From Butyricicoccus sp. (GTDB lineage Bacteria; Bacillota; Clostridia; Oscillospirales; Butyricicoccaceae): a stretch of 9,326 bases of DNA. The notes under the pieces were generated by a model, which was given only the letters and a program-made list of their open reading frames with translations, did not search any database and had not been told where the DNA came from. The position numbers were made by a program, and so were the translations under genes. Location: positions 1-9,326 of the forward strand of contig JAUMSA010000059.1 in NCBI GenBank assembly GCA_031293105.1, read 5' to 3'. Below are positions 1 through 9,248 of this stretch, piece by piece (the first letter of the stretch is position 1; every line of letters begins with the position of its first letter).

Positions 1-47
1 GTGCTATACTATAAGGGAATATATTTTTAGGAGGGAACTTCCCATTT
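1..47 (+). promoter_or_regulatory. Promoter -10 and ribosome binding site of the CNNM/CorC-type gene
   Basis: A TATACT hexamer at 5-10 is preceded by TG at 2-3 (TGnTATAAT form, an extended -10). A -35 element, if present, would lie left of the window. The ribosome binding site AGGAGGG is at 29-35, with a rather long 12-base spacer to the ATG at 48. The spacer contains an inverted repeat GGGAA-C-TTCCC (33-43) that overlaps the end of the binding site. The promoter call is by eye from one hexamer. Confidence 0.5.
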
Positions 48-1340
48 ATGGACAGTGGTCATTTAGCCAATCTGACATCGGCTGATTTTGTGACGCTCGG
101 CATCATCGTTTTATGCGTGATTCTGTCAGCCTACTTTTCTGCAACCGAGACGGCTTATTCCTCGCTCAACCGCGTGCGTATGAAAAACATCGCGGCCGAC
201 GGGAACAAACGCGCTTCGCTGGTTCTGCGCCAGTCGGAAAGCTACGACAAGCTGATCTCCACCATTCTGATTGGCAACAACATCGTCAACATCCTCGCCA
301 CCTCGCTGGCAACCGTGTTCTTCCTCAAGCTCCTGCCCTATGCCGGTGCGACGGTGTCCACGGTCGTCATGACGCTGGTTATCCTCATCTTTGGCGAAAT
401 CTCGCCCAAGAGCCTGGCCAAGGATATGCCCGAGCAGTTTTCGATGTTCTCCGCTCCGTTCCTCAATATTCTCTTGAAAATCCTCTCGCCGCTCAACTTC
501 ATCTTTACCCAGTGGAAACGTCTGCTGACCCATATCTTTAAGATTCCGGAAAGCCAGGGCATCACCGAAGACGAACTGCTGACCATTGTGGACGAAGCCC
601 AGGACGGCGGCGGCATCAACCACGAAGAAGGTGCGCTTATTCGCAGCGCCATCGAATTTAACGACCTGGAAGCCGAGGATATCTGCACGCCCCGTGTGGA
701 TGTGTGTGCAATTCCGATTGATGCTCCGCAGGATAAAATCCTGGAAACCTTCCGCGAAAGCGGCTTTTCCCGCCTGCTGGTCTACCAGGACAACATCGAT
801 ACGGTTGTAGGCGTCATCCACGAAAAGGATTTCTACAACCAGGTGCTCTATGGTGGTCAGACGATTTCCAGCATCCTGCAAGAGCCCTACTTCATCCCGC
901 CTTCCATGGAAATTTCCAAGCTGCTGCGCGCCTTGCAGACCAAAAGGCTGCACATCGCCATCGTCACCGACGACTTTGGCGGCACGCTGGGCGTTGTCAC
1001 CATGGAGGACATCATCGAAGAGTTGGTGGGTGAAATCTGGGACGAGCATGATGTCATCACCAACGACATCACGCCCCTGGAAGACCACACCTTCCGCGTG
1101 GCCTGCGGCATGCGGCTGGATAAATTGTTTGAATACTTTGACCTCGGCGACGCACCCGAGGATATCGCCACGGTCAGCGGCTGGATTTCCGATTCGTTCG
1201 GCTATATCCCCCGCGTGGGCGAATCCTTTGTCTATGAAAACTTAACCGTCACGGTCACCGAGACCGACGGCCAGCGCCTGACCTATGCGACCGTACAGGC
1301 CGCGCCGCGGCAGGCTCCGGCCGATGACGAACCGGCCTAA
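48..1340 (+). CDS. CNNM/CorC-type membrane protein (hemolysin family; DUF21, CBS pair, CorC_HlyC)
   Basis: This 430-residue inner-membrane protein belongs to the CNNM/CorC (HlyC/CorC) family, members of which are linked to Mg2+ or other divalent cation efflux; the old name 'hemolysin' is historical. The N-terminal DUF21 membrane domain spans about residues 10-160, with hydrophobic segments near 13-30, 70-94, 98-118 and 132-155. It carries the family motifs FSATETAYSSLNR (30-42), GNNIVNILATSLAT (76-89) and GEISPKSLAK (116-125). Two CBS domains, which bind adenine nucleotides in relatives, follow at about 210-275 and 278-335, ending in the typical VTMEDIIEELVGEI (317-330). The CorC_HlyC domain covers about 345-418. 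Length is normal and the frame is intact. It is transcribed alone, convergent to uvrA. Its substrate cannot be read from sequence, so no gene symbol is given. Confidence 0.93.
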   Translation: MDSGHLANLTSADFVTLGIIVLCVILSAYFSATETAYSSLNRVRMKNIAADGNKRASLVLRQSESYDKLISTILIGNNIVNILATSLATVFFLKLLPYAGATVSTVVMTLVILIFGEISPKSLAKDMPEQFSMFSAPFLNILLKILSPLNFIFTQWKRLLTHIFKIPESQGITEDELLTIVDEAQDGGGINHEEGALIRSAIEFNDLEAEDICTPRVDVCAIPIDAPQDKILETFRESGFSRLLVYQDNIDTVVGVIHEKDFYNQVLYGGQTISSILQEPYFIPPSMEISKLLRALQTKRLHIAIVTDDFGGTLGVVTMEDIIEELVGEIWDEHDVITNDITPLEDHTFRVACGMRLDKLFEYFDLGDAPEDIATVSGWISDSFGYIPRVGESFVYENLTVTVTETDGQRLTYATVQAAPRQAPADDEPA

Positions 1341-1350
1341 CCCGTACATA

Positions 1351-1380
1351 AAAAGGGACTGGATGCATCCAGTCCCTTTT
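1351..1380. terminator. Bidirectional intrinsic terminator (perfect 30-bp palindrome)
   Basis: Arm AAAAGGGACTGGATG (1351-1365) is followed immediately by its exact reverse complement (1366-1380). The GC-rich stem, with A/T runs outside it, gives a hairpin followed by TTTT in both directions. It lies 10 bases after the stop of the plus-strand gene and 1 base from the uvrA stop, between convergent genes. In RNA the central bases (TGCA) would open as the loop. Confidence 0.92.
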
Positions 1381-1381
1381 C

Positions 1382-4204
<2,823 letters not shown>

Positions 4205-4225
4205 GCAGTTTCCTTTCTATATGAT

Positions 4226-4237
4226 TATGTGCACATA
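4226..4237. repeat. 12-bp palindrome in the EFR1-uvrA gap
   Basis: TATGTGCACATA is its own reverse complement and fills part of the 33-base gap upstream of uvrA. Flanking TGAT and ATCA bases (4222-4225 and 4237-4240) extend the symmetry imperfectly, because one arm has an extra base. It could be an operator or an mRNA processing hairpin. It does not match the LexA consensus. No function is assigned. Confidence 0.35.
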
Positions 4238-5038
4238 TCACACAAACAGGCTGGGCTCGGCCCGGCGGGCATACCCGAGTTCGAGTTCTTCCTTATGGTA
4301 TAAGTATCCCGCGTCGTCAAAATATTTTGCGCCCTTGGGGCATTTTTTCTCACAGGCGCAGCATTTGATGCAGATGCCGGAAACGATCTCGGGATGCTCC
4401 CGGTCGATCGAGCCCATGGGACAGACGTCAGCGCAGATGCCGCAGCCATCGCATTTTTCCATGTCGGTCTTGGGTTTGACCTTCAAAATATTGATCGGTG
4501 TGCCCTTGCGGTCGCGCGGGGTGTAGTAGGGACGGATGGGCGTACAGCCCTCGACCACAGCCGGGGTGGTGTAGCTTCCGGTCTGCAATTTATCTTTTAC
4601 CTGGGCGGCAAACTGGCGCGCCAACGCCATGTCGGCCTCGTCCGGCCGTCCGGCGGCCAAGGTACGGGAAAAGGCATGTTCCCCGACAAAGGCCGCGCCC
4701 GCAATGGTGTGGAACCCGTTTGCTTCCAGAATGTCGCGCAGTTCGATCAGGCCATCGTCAAAATTGCGGTTGCCAAACAGCACAACCGGGATAGCTTTGG
4801 CGCCATGGCCCTGCACGGTGGCCAGGTATTTGAGCAGCACGTTCGGCACTCGTCCGGCGTAGACCGGGGTACCAAAAACGACCACATCGTCCGGCCCAAA
4901 GGCCTTGCCCTGCGCCCGTGCAGCGGGCCGGGTGAAATCAAAGGTTTCATAGTGGGCATCCAGTTCCTGTGCGATAGCGCGCACGATCTTCTCGGTCGTA
5001 CCAGTCGCGCTCCAATACATGGCGGTGATCTTTCCCAT
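4238..5038 (-). CDS. EFR1-type flavodoxin/ferredoxin fusion (flavodoxin domain + 2x[4Fe-4S])
   Basis: This 266-residue predicted cytoplasmic electron-transfer protein has two parts. An N-terminal flavodoxin-like domain (about 1-150) carries the FMN phosphate-binding loop SATGTTEKI (10-18) and a second flavin loop GTPVYAGRVPN (56-66). A C-terminal bacterial ferredoxin domain has two CxxCxxCxxxCP motifs: C196, C199, C202, C206 and C223, C226, C229, C233. An extra C227 makes a vicinal Cys pair in the second cluster. This architecture is the EFR1 family, common in anaerobic Firmicutes; substrates and partners are generally unknown. The start ATG (5036-5038) follows an A-rich AAGGGGG ribosome binding site (5047-5058) that overlaps the stop of the upstream MBL gene, so translation is probably coupled. 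It sits between the MBL hydrolase and uvrA in the repair operon. A role in repair is not shown by its sequence. Confidence 0.9.
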   Translation of the reverse strand: MGKITAMYWSATGTTEKIVRAIAQELDAHYETFDFTRPAARAQGKAFGPDDVVVFGTPVYAGRVPNVLLKYLATVQGHGAKAIPVVLFGNRNFDDGLIELRDILEANGFHTIAGAAFVGEHAFSRTLAAGRPDEADMALARQFAAQVKDKLQTGSYTTPAVVEGCTPIRPYYTPRDRKGTPINILKVKPKTDMEKCDGCGICADVCPMGSIDREHPEIVSGICIKCCACEKKCPKGAKYFDDAGYLYHKEELELGYARRAEPSLFV

Positions 5039-5056
5039 AGCGGTGGCCCCCTTTTT

Positions 5057-5881
5057 TTAAATTTCGGTCATGCGGCCGGCCGACAATGCGCCGACCTGGT
5101 CGCCCAGCATGTCATGCAGTAGCGCATAGGCGTGCGGGCCGGTACAGTGGCCGGTCAGATACCGTGCGCCCGTGGCTTCCAGCCGCCGGCCGATCTCCTC
5201 AATCAGCTCGTCCGGTTCGCTTTGGCCGCGATTCGGGCTGTACAGATGCATGCCGCCTACCACCACATCGGGCATCCGTCCGGCGTGCTCGGCGGCCTTC
5301 TGTACCAGATTGACCACGCCCCGATGAGCGCAGCCGCTAAACAGGATGCACTTGTCCTTTTCGTAGACAATCAGGCTCTGCTCATGGGCAAACGAGTCGG
5401 GCACATACTGTTCCCCTTTGCGCTCGAGCAGGGTCTTGCAGCCCGCGGACTGGCATTCGGTGCCGGTCACGTCGGCAAACAGCAGCAGATTGGGGCTGAC
5501 CTCCTGCACATCGGCAGCTGCCACCAGCCGGGGGTTATGCTGCAAGGTGCGGTCAAGGCCGATCTCCTCAATGCCGTTCGGTTTTTGGGAAAAATGCGGC
5601 TCAAACGCGCGGTGATGGACATACACGGGCGCGTGGTCATTTTCCCTCAGGAAGGCGGCCAGACCGCCGCCGTGGTCGTAATGCCCGTGAGACAAAAAGG
5701 CGCGCGTTACCTTGCCGATGTCCAGCCCCAGGGTGCGGGCGTTCTGCAAAAACAATTCGGTGTGGCCCATGTCAAACAGCAGCGGGCCTTCATTTTCGGT
5801 ATCCAGATACAGGCTGAGGCCGTGTTCACAGCCAAAGTCCGGCGAAATCGCGGTGTTTTCGGTCAGGGTATACAAACGCAT
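5057..5881 (-). CDS. MBL-fold metallo-hydrolase, COG1237 type
   Basis: This is a 274-residue metallo-beta-lactamase-fold protein. The diagnostic motif is HGHYDHGGG (65-73), giving metal ligands H65, H67, D69 and H70. It is preceded by LLFDMGHT (34-41) and followed by SGCAHRGVVN (182-191), GGMHLY (209-214) and TGHCTGPHAY (243-252). The last motifs, with the overall size, place it in the COG1237 'beta-lactamase superfamily II' group. That group is related to the archaeal protein annotated as a dihydropterin/ribofuranosylaminobenzene phosphate synthase, but the substrate of bacterial members is not established. No signal peptide is visible, so it is cytoplasmic. The ATG (5879-5881) has a strong AAGGAGGG site (5889-5896) that overlaps the uvrB stop codon, which suggests translational coupling with uvrB. 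It is not a RNase J or glyoxalase II type. Confidence 0.9.
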   Translation of the reverse strand: MRLYTLTENTAISPDFGCEHGLSLYLDTENEGPLLFDMGHTELFLQNARTLGLDIGKVTRAFLSHGHYDHGGGLAAFLRENDHAPVYVHHRAFEPHFSQKPNGIEEIGLDRTLQHNPRLVAAADVQEVSPNLLLFADVTGTECQSAGCKTLLERKGEQYVPDSFAHEQSLIVYEKDKCILFSGCAHRGVVNLVQKAAEHAGRMPDVVVGGMHLYSPNRGQSEPDELIEEIGRRLEATGARYLTGHCTGPHAYALLHDMLGDQVGALSAGRMTEI

Positions 5882-5894
5882 GTCCGGTCCCTCC

Positions 5895-7859
5895 TTAGGA
5901 TGTCTGACTTTCCAGTTCTTTGATTTTATCGCGCAGTTCAGCGGCTAATTCGAACTCCAGCAGCTTGGCCGCTTCCTTCATCTGACGGGTCAGGCGCGCG
6001 ATCTCGAGTGCGGTTTCGTTCTTGGTCATCTTCTTGGTCTTGCCGCGCGGCAGCTTGCTTTCGCTCGAAATTTCGATGACGTCCTTGACGCTCTTCTTGA
6101 CCGTGCGCGGTGTGATGCCGTGTTCTTTGTTGAACGCCTCCTGCAAAGCGCGGCGGCGTTCGGTCTCCGAGATGGCCCGGTGCATGGACGGCGTGATGCT
6201 GTCCGCATACATGATGACCATGCCGTTTTCGTTGCGCGCAGCGCGGCCGATAGTCTGGATGAGCGAGGTTTCCGATCGCAGGAAGCCTTCCTTGTCGGCG
6301 TCCAAAATCGCGACCAGCGACACCTCGGGCAAGTCCAGGCCCTCGCGCAGCAGGTTGATGCCCACGAGCACATCGTACAGCCCCAGCCGCAAATCGCGGA
6401 TGAGCTCCATGCGCTCGATGGTCTTGACGTCGTGGTGCATATACCGTACCTTGATGCCCACGCCTTCCAGATAGGAGGTCAAATCCTCGGCCATTTTCTT
6501 GGTCAGGGTGGTGACCAGCACGCGCTCGCCCTTTTCGGTGCGGGTGTGAATCTCGCCCACCAGGTCGTCGATCTGCCCTTCGACCGGGCGCACCGAAATG
6601 AGCGGGTCGAGCAGACCGGTCGGACGGATGACCTGTTCGACGATCTGCCCGGCGCGTTCGCGCTCATATTCGCCCGGGGTGGCCGACACGTAAAGCACCT
6701 GATTTAAGCGTTCGTTGAACTCGTCGAAGTTGAGCGGCCGGTTGTCGAGCGCCGAAGGCAGGCGAAAACCGTTGTCGATCAGGCTTTCCTTACGGGCGCG
6801 GTCGCCGTGGTACATGGCGCGCACCTGCGGCAGGGTGACGTGGCTCTCGTCAATAATAAGCAGAAAATCCTTGGGGAAATAATCGATGAGCGTATAGGGC
6901 GACGACCCCGGCGCGCGGCCGGACAGCACACGCGAATAGTTCTCGATGCCCGAGCAGAAGCCGATCTCCTGGAGCATTTCGATATCATAGTTGGTGCGCT
7001 GGGCGATGCGCTGGGCTTCGACCAGCTTGTTGTTGGCGTTAAAGTAGGCCACGCGCTCGTCCAGTTCGCGCTCAAGCTCCTGGATGGCGGCCGCCATTTT
7101 GTCCTTGCTCGTGACATAGTGGCTGGCCGGGAAGATGGCCGTATGCTTGACTTCGGCCACGACCTTGCCGTTTAAGGGATCGATGCGGCTAATGCGGTCG
7201 ATCTCGTCGCCAAAAAATTCGATGCGCACACAGTCGGAATCCGAATATACCGGCCAGACCTCGACCGTATCGCCGCGCACACGGAAACGGTTGCGTTCAA
7301 AGGCGATGTCGTTGCGCTCATACTGAATGTCGATCAGGCGGCGGATGAGGTCATCGCGGCTGACCTCCATGCCGGGACGCAGCGAGATGACCATGCTTTT
7401 GTAGTCGATGGGGTCACCGAGCGAATAGATGCACGACACCGACGCGACGATAATCACGTCATCCCGCTCGGCCAGGGCCGAGGTAGCCGAGTGGCGCAGG
7501 CGGTCGATTTCGTCGTTGATGGCCGAATCCTTTTCTATATAGGTATCCGTGGACGCGATATAGGCCTCGGGCTGGTAATAGTCGTAATAGGACACAAAAT
7601 ACTCGACCGCGTTGTTCGGGAAAAACTCACGCAGCTCGGAACAGAGCTGGGCGGCCAGGGTTTTGTTGTGCGCCAAAACGAGCGTGGGCTTTTGCACCCG
7701 CTCGATGATATTGGCCATGGTAAAGGTCTTGCCCGAACCGGTGACGCCCAGCAGGACCTGTTCGTCCACACCGTTTAAAAAGCCGGTCGCCAGTTTATCG
7801 ACCGCTTCGGGCTGGTCGCCCGCCATCTGGTAGGGGCTGACCACTTGAAACTGTGGCAT
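5895..7859 (-). CDS. uvrB: Excinuclease ABC subunit UvrB
   Basis: UvrB is the helicase-like damage-verification subunit that UvrA loads on DNA and that recruits UvrC for incision. The 654 residues are close to the usual 655-675. Visible motifs are Walker A GVTGSGKT (38-45), the damage-probing beta-hairpin region YYDYYQPEAY (91-100), the Walker B box DESH (337-340), the LYVSATPG block (389-396), motif V near 500-512 (NLLREGLDLPE) and motif VI QTIGRAAR (535-542). The C-terminal UVR domain (about 615-653), which contacts UvrC and UvrA, is present with the FELAAELRDKI core. The ATG at 7857-7859 has an AAGGAGG site (7869-7875) 9 bases upstream, in the 17-base gap after radC. It is the second gene of the putative SOS operon. 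All catalytic motifs are intact. Confidence 0.98.
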   Translation of the reverse strand: MPQFQVVSPYQMAGDQPEAVDKLATGFLNGVDEQVLLGVTGSGKTFTMANIIERVQKPTLVLAHNKTLAAQLCSELREFFPNNAVEYFVSYYDYYQPEAYIASTDTYIEKDSAINDEIDRLRHSATSALAERDDVIIVASVSCIYSLGDPIDYKSMVISLRPGMEVSRDDLIRRLIDIQYERNDIAFERNRFRVRGDTVEVWPVYSDSDCVRIEFFGDEIDRISRIDPLNGKVVAEVKHTAIFPASHYVTSKDKMAAAIQELERELDERVAYFNANNKLVEAQRIAQRTNYDIEMLQEIGFCSGIENYSRVLSGRAPGSSPYTLIDYFPKDFLLIIDESHVTLPQVRAMYHGDRARKESLIDNGFRLPSALDNRPLNFDEFNERLNQVLYVSATPGEYERERAGQIVEQVIRPTGLLDPLISVRPVEGQIDDLVGEIHTRTEKGERVLVTTLTKKMAEDLTSYLEGVGIKVRYMHHDVKTIERMELIRDLRLGLYDVLVGINLLREGLDLPEVSLVAILDADKEGFLRSETSLIQTIGRAARNENGMVIMYADSITPSMHRAISETERRRALQEAFNKEHGITPRTVKKSVKDVIEISSESKLPRGKTKKMTKNETALEIARLTRQMKEAAKLLEFELAAELRDKIKELESQTS

Positions 7860-7876
7860 AAGGGAAAACCTCCTTT

Positions 7877-8578
7877 TTAGGGGTCCAGATATTGCAGCAG
7901 CCCGCTATCCCGCATGGAAACAAAGTCGTCTCCGGCGACGATGATATGGTCGCGCAGGCCGATGCTCAGCGGCAGCAGCGTATCGCGGATGCGGCGGGTG
8001 GTCTGCATATCGTCATGGCTGGGCAGCGCCAAGCCGCCCGGGTGATTATGGGCAATGATGATACTCGCCGCCTGATACCGGATGGCGAACTCGACCAGCT
8101 TGCGGATGCTCACATCGGTGGCACGGGTGGTACCCCGGCTCATCTCGGCCGAGCCGAGCACCTTACCCTTCATGTCGGTCGCCAGCGCAACCATGCGTTC
8201 TTCGTTCACGCCCACAAACCACGGCGAAAGATATTCGCCGATGAGCTCGGTGGTGGTCAGCGCCGCGCCTTTGAGGTCCTTTTCGGCCTTGTCCATCGAG
8301 TAGCGGCGCATCATCTCACGAAGCAGCGTAATGAGTAACGCGGAATTCTCACCCACGCCTTTCACGCTTTTGAGCGCCTCGGGCGAAGCATCCAGCACGC
8401 CGTGCAGGCTGCCGAAGGTATCGAGCAGCCGGTGAGCAATCGGGTTGGTGTCCACGCGGGGCACGGCAAAATACAATAGCAGTTCGAGTGCTTCATGGTC
8501 GTGAAAGCCGTCCAGTCCCTGCTCTCGGAACCGCGTTTTCATGCGGCTGCGGTGGTCACGGTGGATGGATTCACTCAT
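7877..8578 (-). CDS. radC: RadC-family JAB/MPN domain protein
   Basis: This is a 233-residue RadC (UPF0758) protein. An N-terminal helix-hairpin-helix-like region (about 15-95) includes GLDGFHDHEALELLLYF (21-37) and SVKGVGENSA (71-80). The C-terminal JAMM/MPN domain (about 105-231) has AHNHPGG (176-182) and PSHDD (186-190), giving H177, H179, S187 and D190 of the HxHx7SxxD signature. The glutamate normally found 17 residues before the first histidine, in the PRE motif, is K160 here (see findings). RadC was named for a repair phenotype later attributed to another gene; its biochemical role is unsettled. The ATG (8576-8578) has a GAGGTGG site (8583-8589) only 4 bases away. It is the first gene after the LexA-box promoter and lies 17 bases before uvrB. 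Confidence 0.95.
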   Translation of the reverse strand: MSESIHRDHRSRMKTRFREQGLDGFHDHEALELLLYFAVPRVDTNPIAHRLLDTFGSLHGVLDASPEALKSVKGVGENSALLITLLREMMRRYSMDKAEKDLKGAALTTTELIGEYLSPWFVGVNEERMVALATDMKGKVLGSAEMSRGTTRATDVSIRKLVEFAIRYQAASIIIAHNHPGGLALPSHDDMQTTRRIRDTLLPLSIGLRDHIIVAGDDFVSMRDSGLLQYLDP

Positions 8579-8597
8579 ACATCCACCTCGTTGAATC

Positions 8598-8611
8598 CAA
8601 ACATTTGTTTC
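8598..8611 (+). promoter_or_regulatory. Probable LexA/DinR SOS box
   Basis: The plus-strand sequence CAAACATTTGTTTC fits the Gram-positive LexA (DinR) consensus CGAACRNRYGTTYC at 11 of 13 specified positions. The mismatches are A for G at position 2 and T for R at position 8. The arms AAACA and TGTTT are perfectly complementary. It begins directly downstream of the -10 hexamer, so it covers the expected transcription start, as a repressor site should. The first operon genes are radC and uvrB; uvrB is a classic SOS gene in Bacillus subtilis. Binding itself is inferred. Confidence 0.6.
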
Positions 8612-8640
8612 ATTCTATCACACTTATCCTGTCGATGCAA
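8612..8640 (-). promoter_or_regulatory. Promoter of the radC-uvrB-MBL-EFR1-uvrA operon
   Basis: On the minus strand, TTGCAT (8635-8640) serves as a weak -35 (3 of 6) and TAGAAT (8612-8617) as the -10, separated by exactly 17 bases. TG at the correct position upstream of the hexamer makes it an extended -10, which would compensate for the weak -35. The predicted start falls around 8604-8606, inside the LexA-like box. No other gap in the operon is large enough for an obvious promoter. Confidence 0.6.
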
Positions 8641-8648
8641 CCATGCGC

Positions 8649-9248
8649 TTATTCTTTGATCTTGGCGGCCGCTTCATCCAGCACCCGGGTGCACATGGGC
8701 GTATCCCGCAGCGCCGGGAACGGCACGGTCGGCTGCGGCGGGCCATCGTGTTCGCGCAGCTCCTTGCCCATCCACAGCACGTCCCGCCACTGGCCGAACT
8801 TGTACATGCTGTTCTGGTACGCGCCCGAAATGATGAATCCCATCGCTTTGTGGAATTTCATGCTGCGCTCATTGGGCGAAGTGATGCCGACATAAATGTT
8901 ATAATACCCCTGCATCCGCAGCAGTTCAAACAGCGCCGAATACAACGCGCGGGCGATGCCGCGGCGATGGTAATCGGCCGAAACATAGATGGACGTTTCC
9001 ACCGACCACTGGTAAGCCGCACGGGTGCGGTGGGGCGAGGCGTAACCGTATCCGGCCACCTTGCCGTCAATCGTGCACACCAGCCAGGGCAGCTTTTCCG
9101 TAAAGGTGCGGATACGGCCGCAAAACTCCTCCAGACTGGGGGCTTGGTATTCCGAAGACACGGTGGTTTGTTCTACATAGGGCGCATAGATCGCCAACAT
9201 CGCCGCCGCGTCCTCCAAGGTCGCCGGGCGGATTTGAATTGTACTCAT
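8649..9248 (-). CDS. GNAT N-acetyltransferase (phosphinothricin acetyltransferase/MnaT-like)
   Basis: This 199-residue acetyl-CoA-dependent N-acetyltransferase resembles the Pat/MnaT (COG1247) group, whose members acetylate amino acid analogues. Visible are the N-terminal IRPATLEDAAAMLAIYAPYV (6-25), the TTVSSEYQAPSLEEF stretch (28-42) typical of the group, the acetyl-CoA pyrophosphate loop HRRGIAR (94-100), NERSMKFHKAMGF (126-138) and FGQWRDVLWM (151-160). The start at 9246-9248 is chosen over an in-frame ATG 39 bases further upstream because AAAGGAG lies 9 bases before it and homology begins there. After the GNAT fold a tail of about 35 residues (165-199) is proline-rich and then charged. 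The true substrate is unknown. It ends 70 bases before radC, with no clear terminator between, so some readthrough into radC is possible. Confidence 0.9.
   Translation of the reverse strand: MSTIQIRPATLEDAAAMLAIYAPYVEQTTVSSEYQAPSLEEFCGRIRTFTEKLPWLVCTIDGKVAGYGYASPHRTRAAYQWSVETSIYVSADYHRRGIARALYSALFELLRMQGYYNIYVGITSPNERSMKFHKAMGFIISGAYQNSMYKFGQWRDVLWMGKELREHDGPPQPTVPFPALRDTPMCTRVLDEAAAKIKE

Noticed and set aside
126..1088. Long minus-strand open frame (320 codons) opposite the CNNM/CorC-type gene
   Set aside because: It is the antisense shadow of a clear conserved gene in GC-rich DNA. The translation is rich in H, D, Q and G without recognisable motifs, and no ribosome binding site was found for it.
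4294..4321. Possible internal promoter for uvrA near the end of the EFR1 gene (TTGACG on the minus strand)
   Set aside because: No good -10 hexamer lies 16-18 bases downstream, and the sequence is inside conserved coding DNA.
5132..5923. Plus-strand open frame (263 codons) opposite the MBL gene
   Set aside because: The MBL frame has all its metal-binding motifs and a strong ribosome binding site. The opposite frame has neither.
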